The translations under genes were made by a program, and so were the position numbers. A stretch of 64,000 nucleotides of DNA from an uncultured Tenacibaculum sp. (lineage in GTDB: Bacteria; Bacteroidota; Bacteroidia; Flavobacteriales; Flavobacteriaceae): NCBI GenBank assembly GCA_947497895.1, contig CANMIL010000003.1, positions 1 through 64,000 on the forward strand. Direction: 5' to 3'. Shown one piece after another: positions 18,981-29,220 of this stretch (within the stretch, counting starts at the first letter, position 1; the number at the start of each line of letters is the position of its first letter). The notes below the pieces were generated by a model. That model saw nothing but the letters and a program-made list of their open reading frames with translations, searched no databases and was not told the DNA's origin.

Positions 18981-19473
18981 TTGAATAGTGAGTGTTGAGT
19001 GTTGAATGTTGAGTGTTGAATGTTGAGTGTTGAGCGTTGAATGTTGAGTGTTGAATGTTGAGTGTTGAATGTTGAGCGTTGAATGTTGAATGTTGAGTGT
19101 TGAATGTTGAATGTTGAATGTTGAGTGTTGAGTGTTGAATGTTGAGTGTTGAGTGTTGAATGTTGAATGTTGAGTGTTGAATGTTGAGTGTTGAATGTTG
19201 AGTGTTGAATGTTGAATGTTGAGTGTTGAATGTTGAGTGTTGAGTGTTGAATGTTGAGCGTTGAATGTTGAGCGTTGAATGGTGAGTGTTGAATGGTGAG
19301 TGTTGAATGGTGAGTGTTGAATGGTGAGCGTTGAATGGTGAGTGTTGAATGTTGAGCGTTGAATGGTGAGTGTTGAATGTTGAGTGTTGAATGGTGAATG
19401 TTGAATGTTGAGTGTTGAATGTTGAATGTTGAGTGTTGAGTGTTGAATGTTGAGTGTTGAATGTTGAGTGTTT
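18981..19473. repeat. Heptanucleotide tandem array, about 70 units
   Basis: The unit is GTTGARY, mostly alternating GTTGAAT and GTTGAGT, with GTTGAGC and GGTGAGT/GGTGAAT variants clustered at 19257-19400. The 7-bp period places TGA in all three plus-strand frames. The minus strand (ACTCAAC/ATTCAAC) has no stop in any frame but also no ATG. It is intergenic, has no spacers, and is therefore not CRISPR. Confidence 0.95.
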
Positions 19474-20033
19474 GTACTTTCCTAAATATAGTTGACCGTT
19501 TTTAGGTTAATACTTCATTGTTAAAAATAGTAAATGATTTACTTTTTTAACACTAACTTTCGGAAAACCACACTTTTTAATACGGAAATCCCTTAAACTG
19601 TCATTGCTTTTTTCAATACATTTACCCGACTAATGAAAACCAATTAACTAAACTACCTCTTCATGAGTATATCCTATAAGCCAAACAATACACTTCTAAA
19701 AAAACTAGTGCATTCCAGTAAGACATCAACTTCCAAGAAAACTGCGATGAATAAAAAAACGATAAAATTATTCGTAGTTAATTTCGAGGCAATATTTTAA
19801 CTTTTATTTGAAACCCCATCTGGTATAAGAGATTCAATTTTGTTCATATGATGATTTTTTTAGTGATATATCATCTTTAACAAACCCCACAAAACCTTAT
19901 TAATCAACCCATTAAAAATAGTGTTTTTGTATAAATCGCAAAAAACAATTATTTAGAAACGTTAAAAAATCCTTAATTTTATAAAGAATGAAAATTGTCT
20001 ATAAACAATTGCTAATTAAATCATTGCTTTATC

Positions 20034-23000
20034 ATGAAAAAAATTATTTTGAGTGCCCTTTGTGCGCTCGTATCTACTACGTTTTTTGGTCAATTTACCA
20101 ATCCTGATGGTTCAGGAGGAGGCTCAGGTGGAGGCGGCTCTTCTTCTAGTTCCGGATTAGCCTTGCCTAATATTGTACCTCCATCTCCAGAAGCCTCTGG
20201 ACTCGCTAGATTTATTGATGTGCCAGTATCGCATTATACAGGTATGCCCAATATTTCCATTCCCATTTATACCATTAATGAAAGCGGAATTCAAATTCCT
20301 ATTAGCCTAAGTTACCACGCTAGAGGTGTTCAAGTAACAGATGTTGCTCCAAGAACAGGAACTGGTTGGTCATTAACCTATGGCGGGAGTCTTTCGAGAC
20401 AAATAAGAGGAAAAGCTGATGACACAGGATTTCCTTATGGTTATATGAAAAATAGAAATGAGTTTATGAACTATGCTTCTTCTCGTCAAGCAAGAGTGAA
20501 CGTTGAGAACCGAGAGGTGCTAGATGCTGGATATGATTTTTACCCTGATCAGTTTTCTTTCAATGCTGGTGGAGCCTCCGGTAAATTTATCCTGAACTAT
20601 GACGATTTTCAACCTTTGATAAAAACTTATCAGGATGTAAAAATTGCTTACCAAAGAGAAAACGGATTTTCTGGTAAAATAAAATCGTTTCAAGTAACAG
20701 ATGCCAATGGTAATAAATTTTATTATGGAGTTTCAAAAGACGGACAACGTACTGGGCTTGACTTTCAGTATTCTGCTGGTTGGACTTATTATCATAATGG
20801 TAATATAGTTAGAGATCCGAGCAGTTCATCCTCCGAACAAATTTATAGTTCATGGAAATTAATGGATATTGAAACAGCTTATGGCGAACTTATTAGTTAT
20901 CACTATATCAGGCAATCCTTTGTTAACTACAGTAAGTCTTATGACAGTCATGATGCTCCTTCAGGAAGTGTTAATTCAGCCGCAGGTATGAGTGACCTCT
21001 CAAAAATCCATACCAGATTTACAAAAACAACAAGTTATGAAAATCAACTACACACCATCACTTTTAGTACAGGTAAAATTGTTTTTGATAAAAGTAGTAC
21101 ACTCCGACAGGATTATAATGGATATACACTGGATAAAATTTCTATTTTCGACAAGAATAACTCCTTAATAAAAGCTTATAAATTAAACTATCATTATACC
21201 ACAAGTACAGATCAATCGAATGTACTTCATACGATCAAAAGTAATACGTCCGCTTTCCAGAAATCATTAAAACGTCTTTTTTTAAGTTCAGTTGAAGAAG
21301 AGAATAAACAAGGAGACAAACTTCCTCCCTATCGATTTACTTATAATTCTACCGTATTACCAAGTAGGTTTTCTTCTTCTCAAGATTATTGGGGCTATTA
21401 TAATGGTGCAGACAACGGTCCTTTTTTACGTTTGTTTAATTATGGAAACTACACTAGCGATAGAAGAGTTGATCCTCAAAAATCGGAAGCTGGATTGTTA
21501 AAAGAAATAACCAATCCTACAGGCGGGAAAACAACGTTTACTTATGAGGATAACGTTGGTAAAAGTCCTTCTTTTTATCATAGAGATCGAATCGTTGTTC
21601 CTAACGTTAATCCAAACACCGAAAATGAAATAAGTTTAAGGCTAACTAAAAGTGACTTTATTGCTCCTGGTGATAGAAGCGGTTACAAAACTATTACTGT
21701 TCCAAAAGGTACAGCAATAACCTTCAGAGCCGAATGTAGACATTTAAGAGATGTTAATGACACCACAACTCCTGATTGTATTTTTGAGTTTTCCGTTAAT
21801 GGCGGACCTAAAGCTCCCAATACTACGCATACACTTTATACCAGTGGAGGTTTACCAGTGGCTAACCAGCCTGATTATGTAAACATGACTTTTTTAGTAA
21901 GTGCTCCAAGGTTTCCAGGAGTTGACCCTAATTTACATTCAGATCCTGATTATGATTTTATAATGACAATACGATATGTAAATGAAGACGATTTGATTAA
22001 CCTGTATGCTGGAGGAAAACGAATTAAACGTATTGAAACCATCGATGAGCATGGGAGTACTTTTAAAGAATTTGAATATCCAGTACATGGAAACGGATAT
22101 TATAATGGGCAAATTGTTGGGTTACCAGCTTATATTAATAAAACTACCTACAATGGTTTAGAGTTCCTGACTCATGTTTTTAATTCTGAAAGCAGGTATG
22201 GAAGTTTTCAACCTAACACGATTGGATATGCTAAAGTAATTGAATATTCAGGTACAAAAAACAACAATCTCGGTAAAACAGAATATACTTTTACTAATTA
22301 TGCTGATTCTGGAGAGGACTATTATAATTTCCCCTACCATCCTTCCAATGATAACGAATGGCTTAGAGGTAAGAATTTAAATACTAAGGTATTCAAAAAA
22401 AACGAAAATGGAAGCTATTCCTTAGTAAAAGATGTTGTCAATACCTATACATATGGAGGTACACTCCTTTCCTCTGGCGTTGATAAAAACTTTCCTGATC
22501 ATTTAGGGTTAAGACATGTACAATTTCCATCGACTGCCAGTTTTGATCAAAACATCGCTACTGATTTTCGTGTTGAGAGAACTATATTTACTATCCCTTT
22601 CTTTATGAGAAAGCGATATGATCCTATTAATCCTTTAAATGTTTCGGGGTATCGAATTTATAATATTACAGGTGGTGTGCAAAAACTAGAAAGTACAACC
22701 CAAACAAGTTATTTTGATACTGGAAATGCAACCACACAAACGAAGTATTTATACAATTTCAACAAACATTATCAACTTAGCGGTACAGAGGTTTACAATA
22801 GTGAAGGGGAAGCTGTTAAATCTAAAACCTATTACCCAAGTGAAGTTACCAGTACTACTTCTTTGGGTTATGACGCCTTAAGTTCTAGTGAGAAACAAGC
22901 TATTGACAGGTTAAAACTAAATCATAGAATTGCCACTCCTGTTCAAACAGAAATTTATAAAAATAATGCCCTACAAAACACGCAACGAACTATTTTTAAA

Positions 23001-23495
23001 CATACAAATGGTATCGATTTACCTGGAATAATACAAGCATCAAAGGGAGGTAGAACTTTAGAAGACAGGATTGTTTACCATCGCTATGATAGTAAAAGAA
23101 ACCCTATTGAGGTAAGTAAAAAAGATGGAACTAAAATCTATTATGTTTGGGGTTATAACGGTTCGCAGCCTATTGCCAAAATAGAAGGATACACTAGTAT
23201 TTCCTCAACGCAACAGAGTGCTATTAATAATGCGATTGCCGCTTCTAATAACGAATATTCTGACTCTGCTGAAAATACTTTACGTAGCAGACTTCAAACA
23301 TTGCGTAATAGTTTTACAGGTACAGTGCAAATTACATCATACACCTATAATCCTTTGATTGGTGTAACGAGTATTACTGATCCAAGAGGGAAAACCTTGT
23401 ACTATGAATATGATGATTTTAACCGATTGCATCTTGTAAAAAACAGTGATGGCAATATCATCAATGAAAACTTGTATCACTATAAAAATCAATAA
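20034..23495 (+). CDS. RHS/YD-repeat protein, first of a pair
   Basis: A 1153-residue exported protein: signal peptide (MKKIILSALCALVSTTFFGQ), a Gly/Ser-rich linker (about 25-45), then a long beta-rich body with VPVSHYTGMPNISIPIYTI (about 63-81) and SLSYHARGVQV, as in the first member of Bacteroidota RHS gene pairs. YD-type motifs appear at the C-terminus (YYEYDDFNRLHLVKNSDGNI). RHS proteins build a beta-cage around a toxic C-terminal payload. This one ends without core or toxin, so it may be a structural partner of the next gene. The two genes are separated by only 3 bp and surely co-translated. Confidence 0.85.
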   Translation: MKKIILSALCALVSTTFFGQFTNPDGSGGGSGGGGSSSSSGLALPNIVPPSPEASGLARFIDVPVSHYTGMPNISIPIYTINESGIQIPISLSYHARGVQVTDVAPRTGTGWSLTYGGSLSRQIRGKADDTGFPYGYMKNRNEFMNYASSRQARVNVENREVLDAGYDFYPDQFSFNAGGASGKFILNYDDFQPLIKTYQDVKIAYQRENGFSGKIKSFQVTDANGNKFYYGVSKDGQRTGLDFQYSAGWTYYHNGNIVRDPSSSSSEQIYSSWKLMDIETAYGELISYHYIRQSFVNYSKSYDSHDAPSGSVNSAAGMSDLSKIHTRFTKTTSYENQLHTITFSTGKIVFDKSSTLRQDYNGYTLDKISIFDKNNSLIKAYKLNYHYTTSTDQSNVLHTIKSNTSAFQKSLKRLFLSSVEEENKQGDKLPPYRFTYNSTVLPSRFSSSQDYWGYYNGADNGPFLRLFNYGNYTSDRRVDPQKSEAGLLKEITNPTGGKTTFTYEDNVGKSPSFYHRDRIVVPNVNPNTENEISLRLTKSDFIAPGDRSGYKTITVPKGTAITFRAECRHLRDVNDTTTPDCIFEFSVNGGPKAPNTTHTLYTSGGLPVANQPDYVNMTFLVSAPRFPGVDPNLHSDPDYDFIMTIRYVNEDDLINLYAGGKRIKRIETIDEHGSTFKEFEYPVHGNGYYNGQIVGLPAYINKTTYNGLEFLTHVFNSESRYGSFQPNTIGYAKVIEYSGTKNNNLGKTEYTFTNYADSGEDYYNFPYHPSNDNEWLRGKNLNTKVFKKNENGSYSLVKDVVNTYTYGGTLLSSGVDKNFPDHLGLRHVQFPSTASFDQNIATDFRVERTIFTIPFFMRKRYDPINPLNVSGYRIYNITGGVQKLESTTQTSYFDTGNATTQTKYLYNFNKHYQLSGTEVYNSEGEAVKSKTYYPSEVTSTTSLGYDALSSSEKQAIDRLKLNHRIATPVQTEIYKNNALQNTQRTIFKHTNGIDLPGIIQASKGGRTLEDRIVYHRYDSKRNPIEVSKKDGTKIYYVWGYNGSQPIAKIEGYTSISSTQQSAINNAIAASNNEYSDSAENTLRSRLQTLRNSFTGTVQITSYTYNPLIGVTSITDPRGKTLYYEYDDFNRLHLVKNSDGNIINENLYHYKNQ

Positions 23496-23498
23496 GCT

Positions 23499-26400
23499 AT
23501 GAAAACCAAGATAAACTTTAAACTATTGGGAAGCTTAGTTATTGCTTTCTTATGTAGCGTTAGTCTTTTAGGACAAACAAATTCAGAAAACTATATTGTT
23601 AATAAAACCTATAAAAAAGCCAGAACAACTCCTGTTTCTGGAAATAACAAAGATGAAGTAAGTACTTCCATTCAATATTTTGATGGCTTAGGTAGAGCCA
23701 AACAAACCATTGCTTTAAAGGCAGGGGGTGTTTTATCAAATGCCAATGAGATTCCTATTGATTGGCAAGTAAATAACACCGTAACCGATTTTTATAACCG
23801 AAACGGAAGCAGTGCCGAAAACAAAATTGTGAATGGTACAACCCCTTTTGGAAGTTCGGATTTACTATGGGAATGTAAACCTGATACAGGAGGTAATCAA
23901 AGCGGTGGTTGGAATACCGACTATTTTGAAATTGATAATACCAAAACCTATCGTTATACAGTTTGGGTAAAGAAAAACAAGGCTGGTTCGTCTTCTTACG
24001 GTAGAACCTATCATGGAACTCAAAATGTGAATAATTTAAATGGTACTGCTAATGGGAATCCTTATTTCTGGAGTGGGTATTTACCACAAGCCAATACTTG
24101 GTATTTGATGGTAGGTGTTATTCATCCTCATAATTATTCGGGGGGAAATACTGGTGTAAGTGGATTGTATGATAAAAACGGAAATAAAATCAGTAACGGG
24201 ACTGAATACAAATGGCGTTCTGGTTTAAATACTACCAGACTGCGTGACTATTTATTTTATTCTTCTGACACTAGCGTAAGACAGTATTTTTGGAGTCCTC
24301 TTTTTGAACAGATTGACGGTGGTAATTTTACTATTGACGAGCTTGTCAATTCGGAAAACACCATCAGTGGTTTGGCAGAGCCTAAAGATATAGTTACCCA
24401 TTATGAGTATGACAATTTCGGAAGACAAACCAAAGAATACCTCCCCTTATCAGCTGTTACTAATGGAAATATTGCTACTGGTAATATCGCTCAAGCGACC
24501 AATGCCTACTACCAAGCGAAACATAGCGAAGACTTTGCAGGAGTTTCATTACCCGATGTGAATGCGTATTCAGAAAAAGTATTGGAAAGTTCTCCTTTAA
24601 GCAGAGTTTTTGAACAAACTGCTCCTGGGAAAACATGGAAAAAAGGAAGTTCTTTTTCTTCGAAAGGGTATTCAAATAATAGTCATTCGATTAAGTTTGA
24701 ATATGGCGTAAACACGACTAATGAAGTTAAAAGCTACAAGGTAAGTACTAGTTTTTCTAATAACACCTATACTCCTACGCTTAACTTAGCTATTGTTAAA
24801 GATGGCTTTTACGAACCAGGACAACTTGTAAAAACAAGTACCAAAGATGAAAACTGGCGCCCTAATGACGGTGTAAACCATACCACAGAGGAGTTTAAAA
24901 ATAAAGAAGGACAAATTGTATTAAAACGCACTTATAATGCTGGGCAAAAACACGACACCTATTATGTGTATGACAGCTTTGGTAATTTAACCTATGTACT
25001 TCCTCCTAAAATGGAAGCTTCTACCAACAGTTTAGCAACCGTTATTAGTAAGCTTAACGATTTAGGATATCAGTATAAATACGACCACAGAAACAGACTG
25101 GTTGAAAAGAAAATTCCTGGGAAGGGGTGGGAATATATTGTTTATGACAAGCTTGATAGACCCGTAGTAACTCAGGATGCAAAACTCAGACCAACATATC
25201 ATTGGTTATTTACAAAATATGATGAATTAGGAAGACCAGTATTAACTGGTAAAACTTGGGATAATGTACCTAGAAACGGTATTCAAAACTGGGTTTCAAA
25301 TGCTTTTCCTAAAAATACCTGTAATAGAACTTCAAACTATATAACAGTTGATTCAAAAAAAATATACTATAACTATTCTCAATCATATCCATCAGGAACA
25401 GCCATAGAATTGCATACTGTTAATTATTATGATACTTATGTAGACCTCCCTTCGGGCTTATCAACAAGTATCACCTCAAGTTATGGAGTAACTTCTACCA
25501 CAAACACAAAAGGATTGGCTACTGTTTCAAAAATTAGAGTACTTGACACCAATCATTGGATTACAACTGTAACTTACTACGATGATAAAGCACGCCCTAT
25601 CTATGTATATTCCAAAAATCCATTTTTAGGAACTACTGATATTGTTGAAAACAAATTAGATGATTTTACAGGGAAGGTATTCGAAACAAGAACTACCCAT
25701 AAAAAAACAGGAAAGTCAGATATTGTTACAATTGATCGTTTTGAATACGACCATATGGATAGACTGGTTAGTCAAACACAAAAGATTAACAATCAAATTC
25801 CTGAACGTATTGTTAAAAACAACTATGATGAATTAGGTCAGCTAGAAGCTAAGCTGATTGGAAATGGAACTAAAAATGGTTATAAAGATATTACTAGTGG
25901 TATTAGTATTAGCAACGATGTAATTACCAAAACAGGTTCTAACGGTTGGTCTCATGGACTGGCCACTCAAGGAAGTTTTGCAAGAGATGGGTATGTAGAG
26001 TTTAGCCCTTACCAACTAGGCAAATACTATATGATTGGCTTATCAAACACCAATGCAAATGCTCATTACGGAACCATCGGTTATGCCATGTATATCGTTC
26101 ATACTTCTAATGTTTATATTTACGAAAAGGGCGCTAGCAAAGGAAAGAAAACAACCTATGCTGTTGGAGATGTGTTGCGAGTAGAGCGCATTGGTAGTGA
26201 AATTCATTATAAAAAGAATGGAGAAACTTTTTATGTATCTACTACCCCTTCTTCAGGTAGTTTATTAGGCGATATTTCTATGTATCATAACGGTGGAAAA
26301 ATTAAGGATTTTAAAATCGTTGATAATGGTAAAGGTTTACAAAAAGTCGATTACGCCTATAATGTTCGTGGTTGGTTAAAAAACATTAACCAAGATGCGC

Positions 26401-28658
26401 ATAATGATAATGATTTGTTTAATTTTACAATTAGGTACGATAAACCAACCAGTGGAACGGCATTGTATAATGGAAACATCAGCCAAACTAGTTGGAATAC
26501 CTTAAACACAGATTCACGTTCTAAAACATATACCTATTCCTATGATGCGCTTAACAGAGTTACAGGTGCTCAATTTAATGATGGTAATGGTTGGGGTGGC
26601 TATAGTATAGCTGGAATTGCTTATGATAAGAACGGCAATATTAATACTTTAAGAAGAAATGGACACTTAAACACCGCTGCTACTTCATTCGGGTTAATGG
26701 ACAACTTAACCTACACCTACGATAGTGGCAATAAACTTTTAAATGTATCGGATACTGCAAACCGCACCTATGGGTTTAAAGATGTATCCAACAGAGCTAA
26801 TGAGTATTCGTATGATGCTAATGGTAATATGAAAACTGATGTTAATAAGGGTATTACCAACATTGCTTATAATCAGTTAAACTTACCGACTAGAGTAACT
26901 ATAGGAGGAAAAAATATTGAATATATATATGACGCTAATGGTGCGAAATTAAGAAAGAAAACTCCAAATGGGCTAGCTACCAACACAACAGATTATGCAG
27001 GTAATTTTGTTTATAAAAACAATAATCTTGAGTTCTTTAATCAACCAGAGGGATACGTAACTCCAGATAACTCTGGAAATTTCAAATATACTTACCAATA
27101 TAAAGACCATTTAGGAAACGTAAGATTATCTTACACAGATAATAACGGAGACGGCACAATTACTCCTAGTTCTGAAATTATTGAGGAAAGTAATTACTAT
27201 CCTTTTGGACTTAAACATAAAGGATATAATAACAACGTTTCATCCCTTGGAAATAGCACCGCGCAGAAGTTTGGGTATAATGGAAAAGAACTAAATGAAG
27301 AGCTTGGCTTAGAATGGCACGACTTCGGTGCTAGAAATTACGATGCTAGTTTAGGTAGATGGATGAATTTAGATCCGCTTGCTGAACAAATGCGTAGGCA
27401 CTCGCCGTATAATTATGCATTTAATAATCCTATTTTCTTTATCGACCCTGATGGAATGGCACCTATTGGGGAACTGGATGAAGAGAATAATTTTGATGAC
27501 TTATTTAAAAGAACTACTCCTAGAGATTCTGAAGATGCTTTTAATATGATGGAAGATAATCCATTCTATGATCCTAATGACCCTAACAACGGTTTTAGAG
27601 CAGAAGTAGGGAATGCAAATGGAGATACAGATGATAATGATGGTTGTTGTGGAGATACCGCAAACGATAATGGAGATGGTACAACAACATATACCAGTGG
27701 ACAATTAAGCATAACGTTGAATACTAGTTTATTTTATAGTGGATCAAGCTCAGAATCTCAAAACGAGAACAATGCGGCTTTGACATGGAAAACCCCTGTC
27801 GGGACTGGTCTAGTTGTTTCGGGTCTTCCTTTAATTGGAAAAAGGTTTATTACCAGAGCGTTTGGAAATGCTCCTGCTGCTTCCATGGGAACATCAATAG
27901 CTTCAAAAGTTTTTGGTGAGTTACTTCCATTTAATTCTCCTGTTAGATTACCAACTCTTAACGGAGGTATCACAACTCCTTTAAGGTGGACAGCAACAAG
28001 AAGTGTTGGAAGGTTTGTCGGAAGATGGATTCCATTTGTTGGTTATGGTTTATTAATTTATGATGCTGGTAGTATGCTTTATAAAGTAAATCAAAGCTGG
28101 GAAAAGACTATTCAAGAAGAATATAAAGGAAATAGAAAAGCCGCGAAAAGAGGCTTTAGAAAAGAGTTTTGGAAAGCAAATGCTTTAATGTGTTTTATTT
28201 CGGGTACTAAAATTACAATGGGCGATAGTTCCTTAAAGAGTATAGAAGAAATTGTTATTGGAGATACAATTAAAACATACAATATTGATTTAAATAAAAT
28301 TGAAAACAGTACAGTTTTACAGATTGATTCTCCTTTCCACAATGAACTAATTAAAATTTCATTAGAAGGAAATATATCTAATGTGAATACACAAGATCAC
28401 CCATATTTTGTAAAAGGTAAAGGATGGTGTTCTTTTAAGCCCGAACTAACAAAAATCAGATATAACTTAAAAGTTAAACAATTAGAAAAAGGAGATATTT
28501 GCTATTTATTAGATCAAAACTCAAAAATGACGGAAGTGAAAGTTGAAAGAATTGAATTGACGAATAGATCTGAAAAAACATATAATCTCTCTAAAATGAC
28601 GATAAATCAAAATTATTTTGCTAATGGAATTCTTGTTCATAGTGAATTAAAAGAATAA
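23499..28658 (+). CDS. Large RHS protein (DUF6443-type) with RHS core and C-terminal Hint domain
   Basis: A 1719-residue exported protein: signal peptide ending LLGQ, a DUF6443-like N-terminus (VSTSIQYFDGLGRAKQTIAL), many YD repeats (YDSFGNLTYVLPP, YDANGNMKTDVNKGI), then the RHS core (YQYKDHLGNVRLSYTDNNGD, YYPFGLKHKGYN, RNYDASLGRWMNLDPLAE, SPYNYAFNNPIFFIDPDGM). After the core come a hydrophobic segment (about 1425-1530) and a Hint domain from Cys1565 (CFISGTKITM, then TQDHPYF, then NYFANGILVH). It ends five residues later with SELKE. Hint domains in polymorphic toxins cut the chain before the toxin; here no toxin follows and the usual VHN asparagine is Ser1715. The Hint Cys and the TxxH His are kept. 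Three immunity-like genes follow. Confidence 0.9.
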   Translation: MKTKINFKLLGSLVIAFLCSVSLLGQTNSENYIVNKTYKKARTTPVSGNNKDEVSTSIQYFDGLGRAKQTIALKAGGVLSNANEIPIDWQVNNTVTDFYNRNGSSAENKIVNGTTPFGSSDLLWECKPDTGGNQSGGWNTDYFEIDNTKTYRYTVWVKKNKAGSSSYGRTYHGTQNVNNLNGTANGNPYFWSGYLPQANTWYLMVGVIHPHNYSGGNTGVSGLYDKNGNKISNGTEYKWRSGLNTTRLRDYLFYSSDTSVRQYFWSPLFEQIDGGNFTIDELVNSENTISGLAEPKDIVTHYEYDNFGRQTKEYLPLSAVTNGNIATGNIAQATNAYYQAKHSEDFAGVSLPDVNAYSEKVLESSPLSRVFEQTAPGKTWKKGSSFSSKGYSNNSHSIKFEYGVNTTNEVKSYKVSTSFSNNTYTPTLNLAIVKDGFYEPGQLVKTSTKDENWRPNDGVNHTTEEFKNKEGQIVLKRTYNAGQKHDTYYVYDSFGNLTYVLPPKMEASTNSLATVISKLNDLGYQYKYDHRNRLVEKKIPGKGWEYIVYDKLDRPVVTQDAKLRPTYHWLFTKYDELGRPVLTGKTWDNVPRNGIQNWVSNAFPKNTCNRTSNYITVDSKKIYYNYSQSYPSGTAIELHTVNYYDTYVDLPSGLSTSITSSYGVTSTTNTKGLATVSKIRVLDTNHWITTVTYYDDKARPIYVYSKNPFLGTTDIVENKLDDFTGKVFETRTTHKKTGKSDIVTIDRFEYDHMDRLVSQTQKINNQIPERIVKNNYDELGQLEAKLIGNGTKNGYKDITSGISISNDVITKTGSNGWSHGLATQGSFARDGYVEFSPYQLGKYYMIGLSNTNANAHYGTIGYAMYIVHTSNVYIYEKGASKGKKTTYAVGDVLRVERIGSEIHYKKNGETFYVSTTPSSGSLLGDISMYHNGGKIKDFKIVDNGKGLQKVDYAYNVRGWLKNINQDAHNDNDLFNFTIRYDKPTSGTALYNGNISQTSWNTLNTDSRSKTYTYSYDALNRVTGAQFNDGNGWGGYSIAGIAYDKNGNINTLRRNGHLNTAATSFGLMDNLTYTYDSGNKLLNVSDTANRTYGFKDVSNRANEYSYDANGNMKTDVNKGITNIAYNQLNLPTRVTIGGKNIEYIYDANGAKLRKKTPNGLATNTTDYAGNFVYKNNNLEFFNQPEGYVTPDNSGNFKYTYQYKDHLGNVRLSYTDNNGDGTITPSSEIIEESNYYPFGLKHKGYNNNVSSLGNSTAQKFGYNGKELNEELGLEWHDFGARNYDASLGRWMNLDPLAEQMRRHSPYNYAFNNPIFFIDPDGMAPIGELDEENNFDDLFKRTTPRDSEDAFNMMEDNPFYDPNDPNNGFRAEVGNANGDTDDNDGCCGDTANDNGDGTTTYTSGQLSITLNTSLFYSGSSSESQNENNAALTWKTPVGTGLVVSGLPLIGKRFITRAFGNAPAASMGTSIASKVFGELLPFNSPVRLPTLNGGITTPLRWTATRSVGRFVGRWIPFVGYGLLIYDAGSMLYKVNQSWEKTIQEEYKGNRKAAKRGFRKEFWKANALMCFISGTKITMGDSSLKSIEEIVIGDTIKTYNIDLNKIENSTVLQIDSPFHNELIKISLEGNISNVNTQDHPYFVKGKGWCSFKPELTKIRYNLKVKQLEKGDICYLLDQNSKMTEVKVERIELTNRSEKTYNLSKMTINQNYFANGILVHSELKE

Positions 28659-28671
28659 TTATTTTACCTTA

Positions 28672-29055
28672 ATGTTGGAAAATGTATTAAATAAAAAATG
28701 GGTTACAAATTTAAAAGTAATTTTTAACTCAAGACCTAAGCTAACTTATGAAGAATTTTCAAAAGAGATTCTGAATGATTATTCTTTTACTGAAACATCA
28801 ATAAAAGCTGTATATAATAAAATACAAGATTATTTACCAAAAAAAATAGAAAAGAATATTTATCCAGATGATGATTTGATTAATGATTATGAAATAGATG
28901 ATGAAGACTTGGGAGACCTAATGATTAGTATTTTTGAAAAGCTAAATCAAAGGTTTCCTAATACTAACGAACAGAAAGCTTTTTATAAAAAAAAAGGAGA
29001 AAAGATTACTGTACTTAGGATGATTCAATTCGTAGAAGAATTTAAAACCCGATAG
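28672..29055 (+). CDS. Putative immunity protein 1 of RHS array (unrecognised family)
   Basis: A 127-residue cytoplasmic protein starting 13 bp after the RHS gene. It is helical and acidic in the middle (PDDDLINDYEIDDEDLGDLM) and begins MLENVLNKKWVTNL. I do not recognise the family; size, acidity and position immediately behind an RHS gene argue for immunity. The last codons (ACC CGA TAG) belong to the boundary repeat starting at 29048, so the stop is supplied by that repeat and the native C-terminus may have been replaced. Confidence 0.6.
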   Translation: MLENVLNKKWVTNLKVIFNSRPKLTYEEFSKEILNDYSFTETSIKAVYNKIQDYLPKKIEKNIYPDDDLINDYEIDDEDLGDLMISIFEKLNQRFPNTNEQKAFYKKKGEKITVLRMIQFVEEFKTR

Positions 29056-29160
29056 CGCAGATTTGTAATCCGTGCAAAGTATGAGTAAGCTATACAGAAA
29101 TTAAATTTTAAAAATAATAAAGATAAAGCCACGTTATAATTTTTATAGCGTGGCTATTAA
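29048..29160 (+). repeat. RHS immunity-array boundary repeat, copy 1
   Basis: Begins CCCGATAGCGC and carries a palindrome at 29055-29075 (GCGCAGATT / AATCCGTGC around TGT). A short frame encoding MSKLYRN, an AT-rich block, and a hairpin AGCCACGTTATA...TATAGCGTGGCT at 29127-29155 follow. Copies 2 and 3 share the start, the GTATGAGTAA block, the AT-rich block and a hairpin. Confidence 0.8.
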
Positions 29161-29220
29161 AAAACTTCCTGATTGAAACCATTTAATATTTAATAAAAAA
29201 GAAATCATATTTCAAAGAAA

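Larger units (their letters stand above)
18710..20033. other. 1.3-kb gene-free interval with hairpin element and heptad array
   Basis: Lies between divergent genes (helical protein on minus, RHS on plus). Holds a MITE-like hairpin (18849-18910) and the heptanucleotide array (18981-19473). The last 560 bp before the RHS gene is AT-rich without a gene or clear structure and should contain its promoter. Confidence 0.6.

Noticed and set aside
18981..19473. CRISPR array
   Set aside because: The units are contiguous 7-mers with no spacers and there are no cas genes nearby.
18981..19473. Repeat protein coded on the minus strand of the heptad array
   Set aside because: All three frames are open there, but there is no ATG or flanking start, and openness follows simply from the unit containing no reverse-strand stop.
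29055..29075. tRNA or other structured RNA gene
   Set aside because: Only a single short hairpin inside a repeat, with no cloverleaf.
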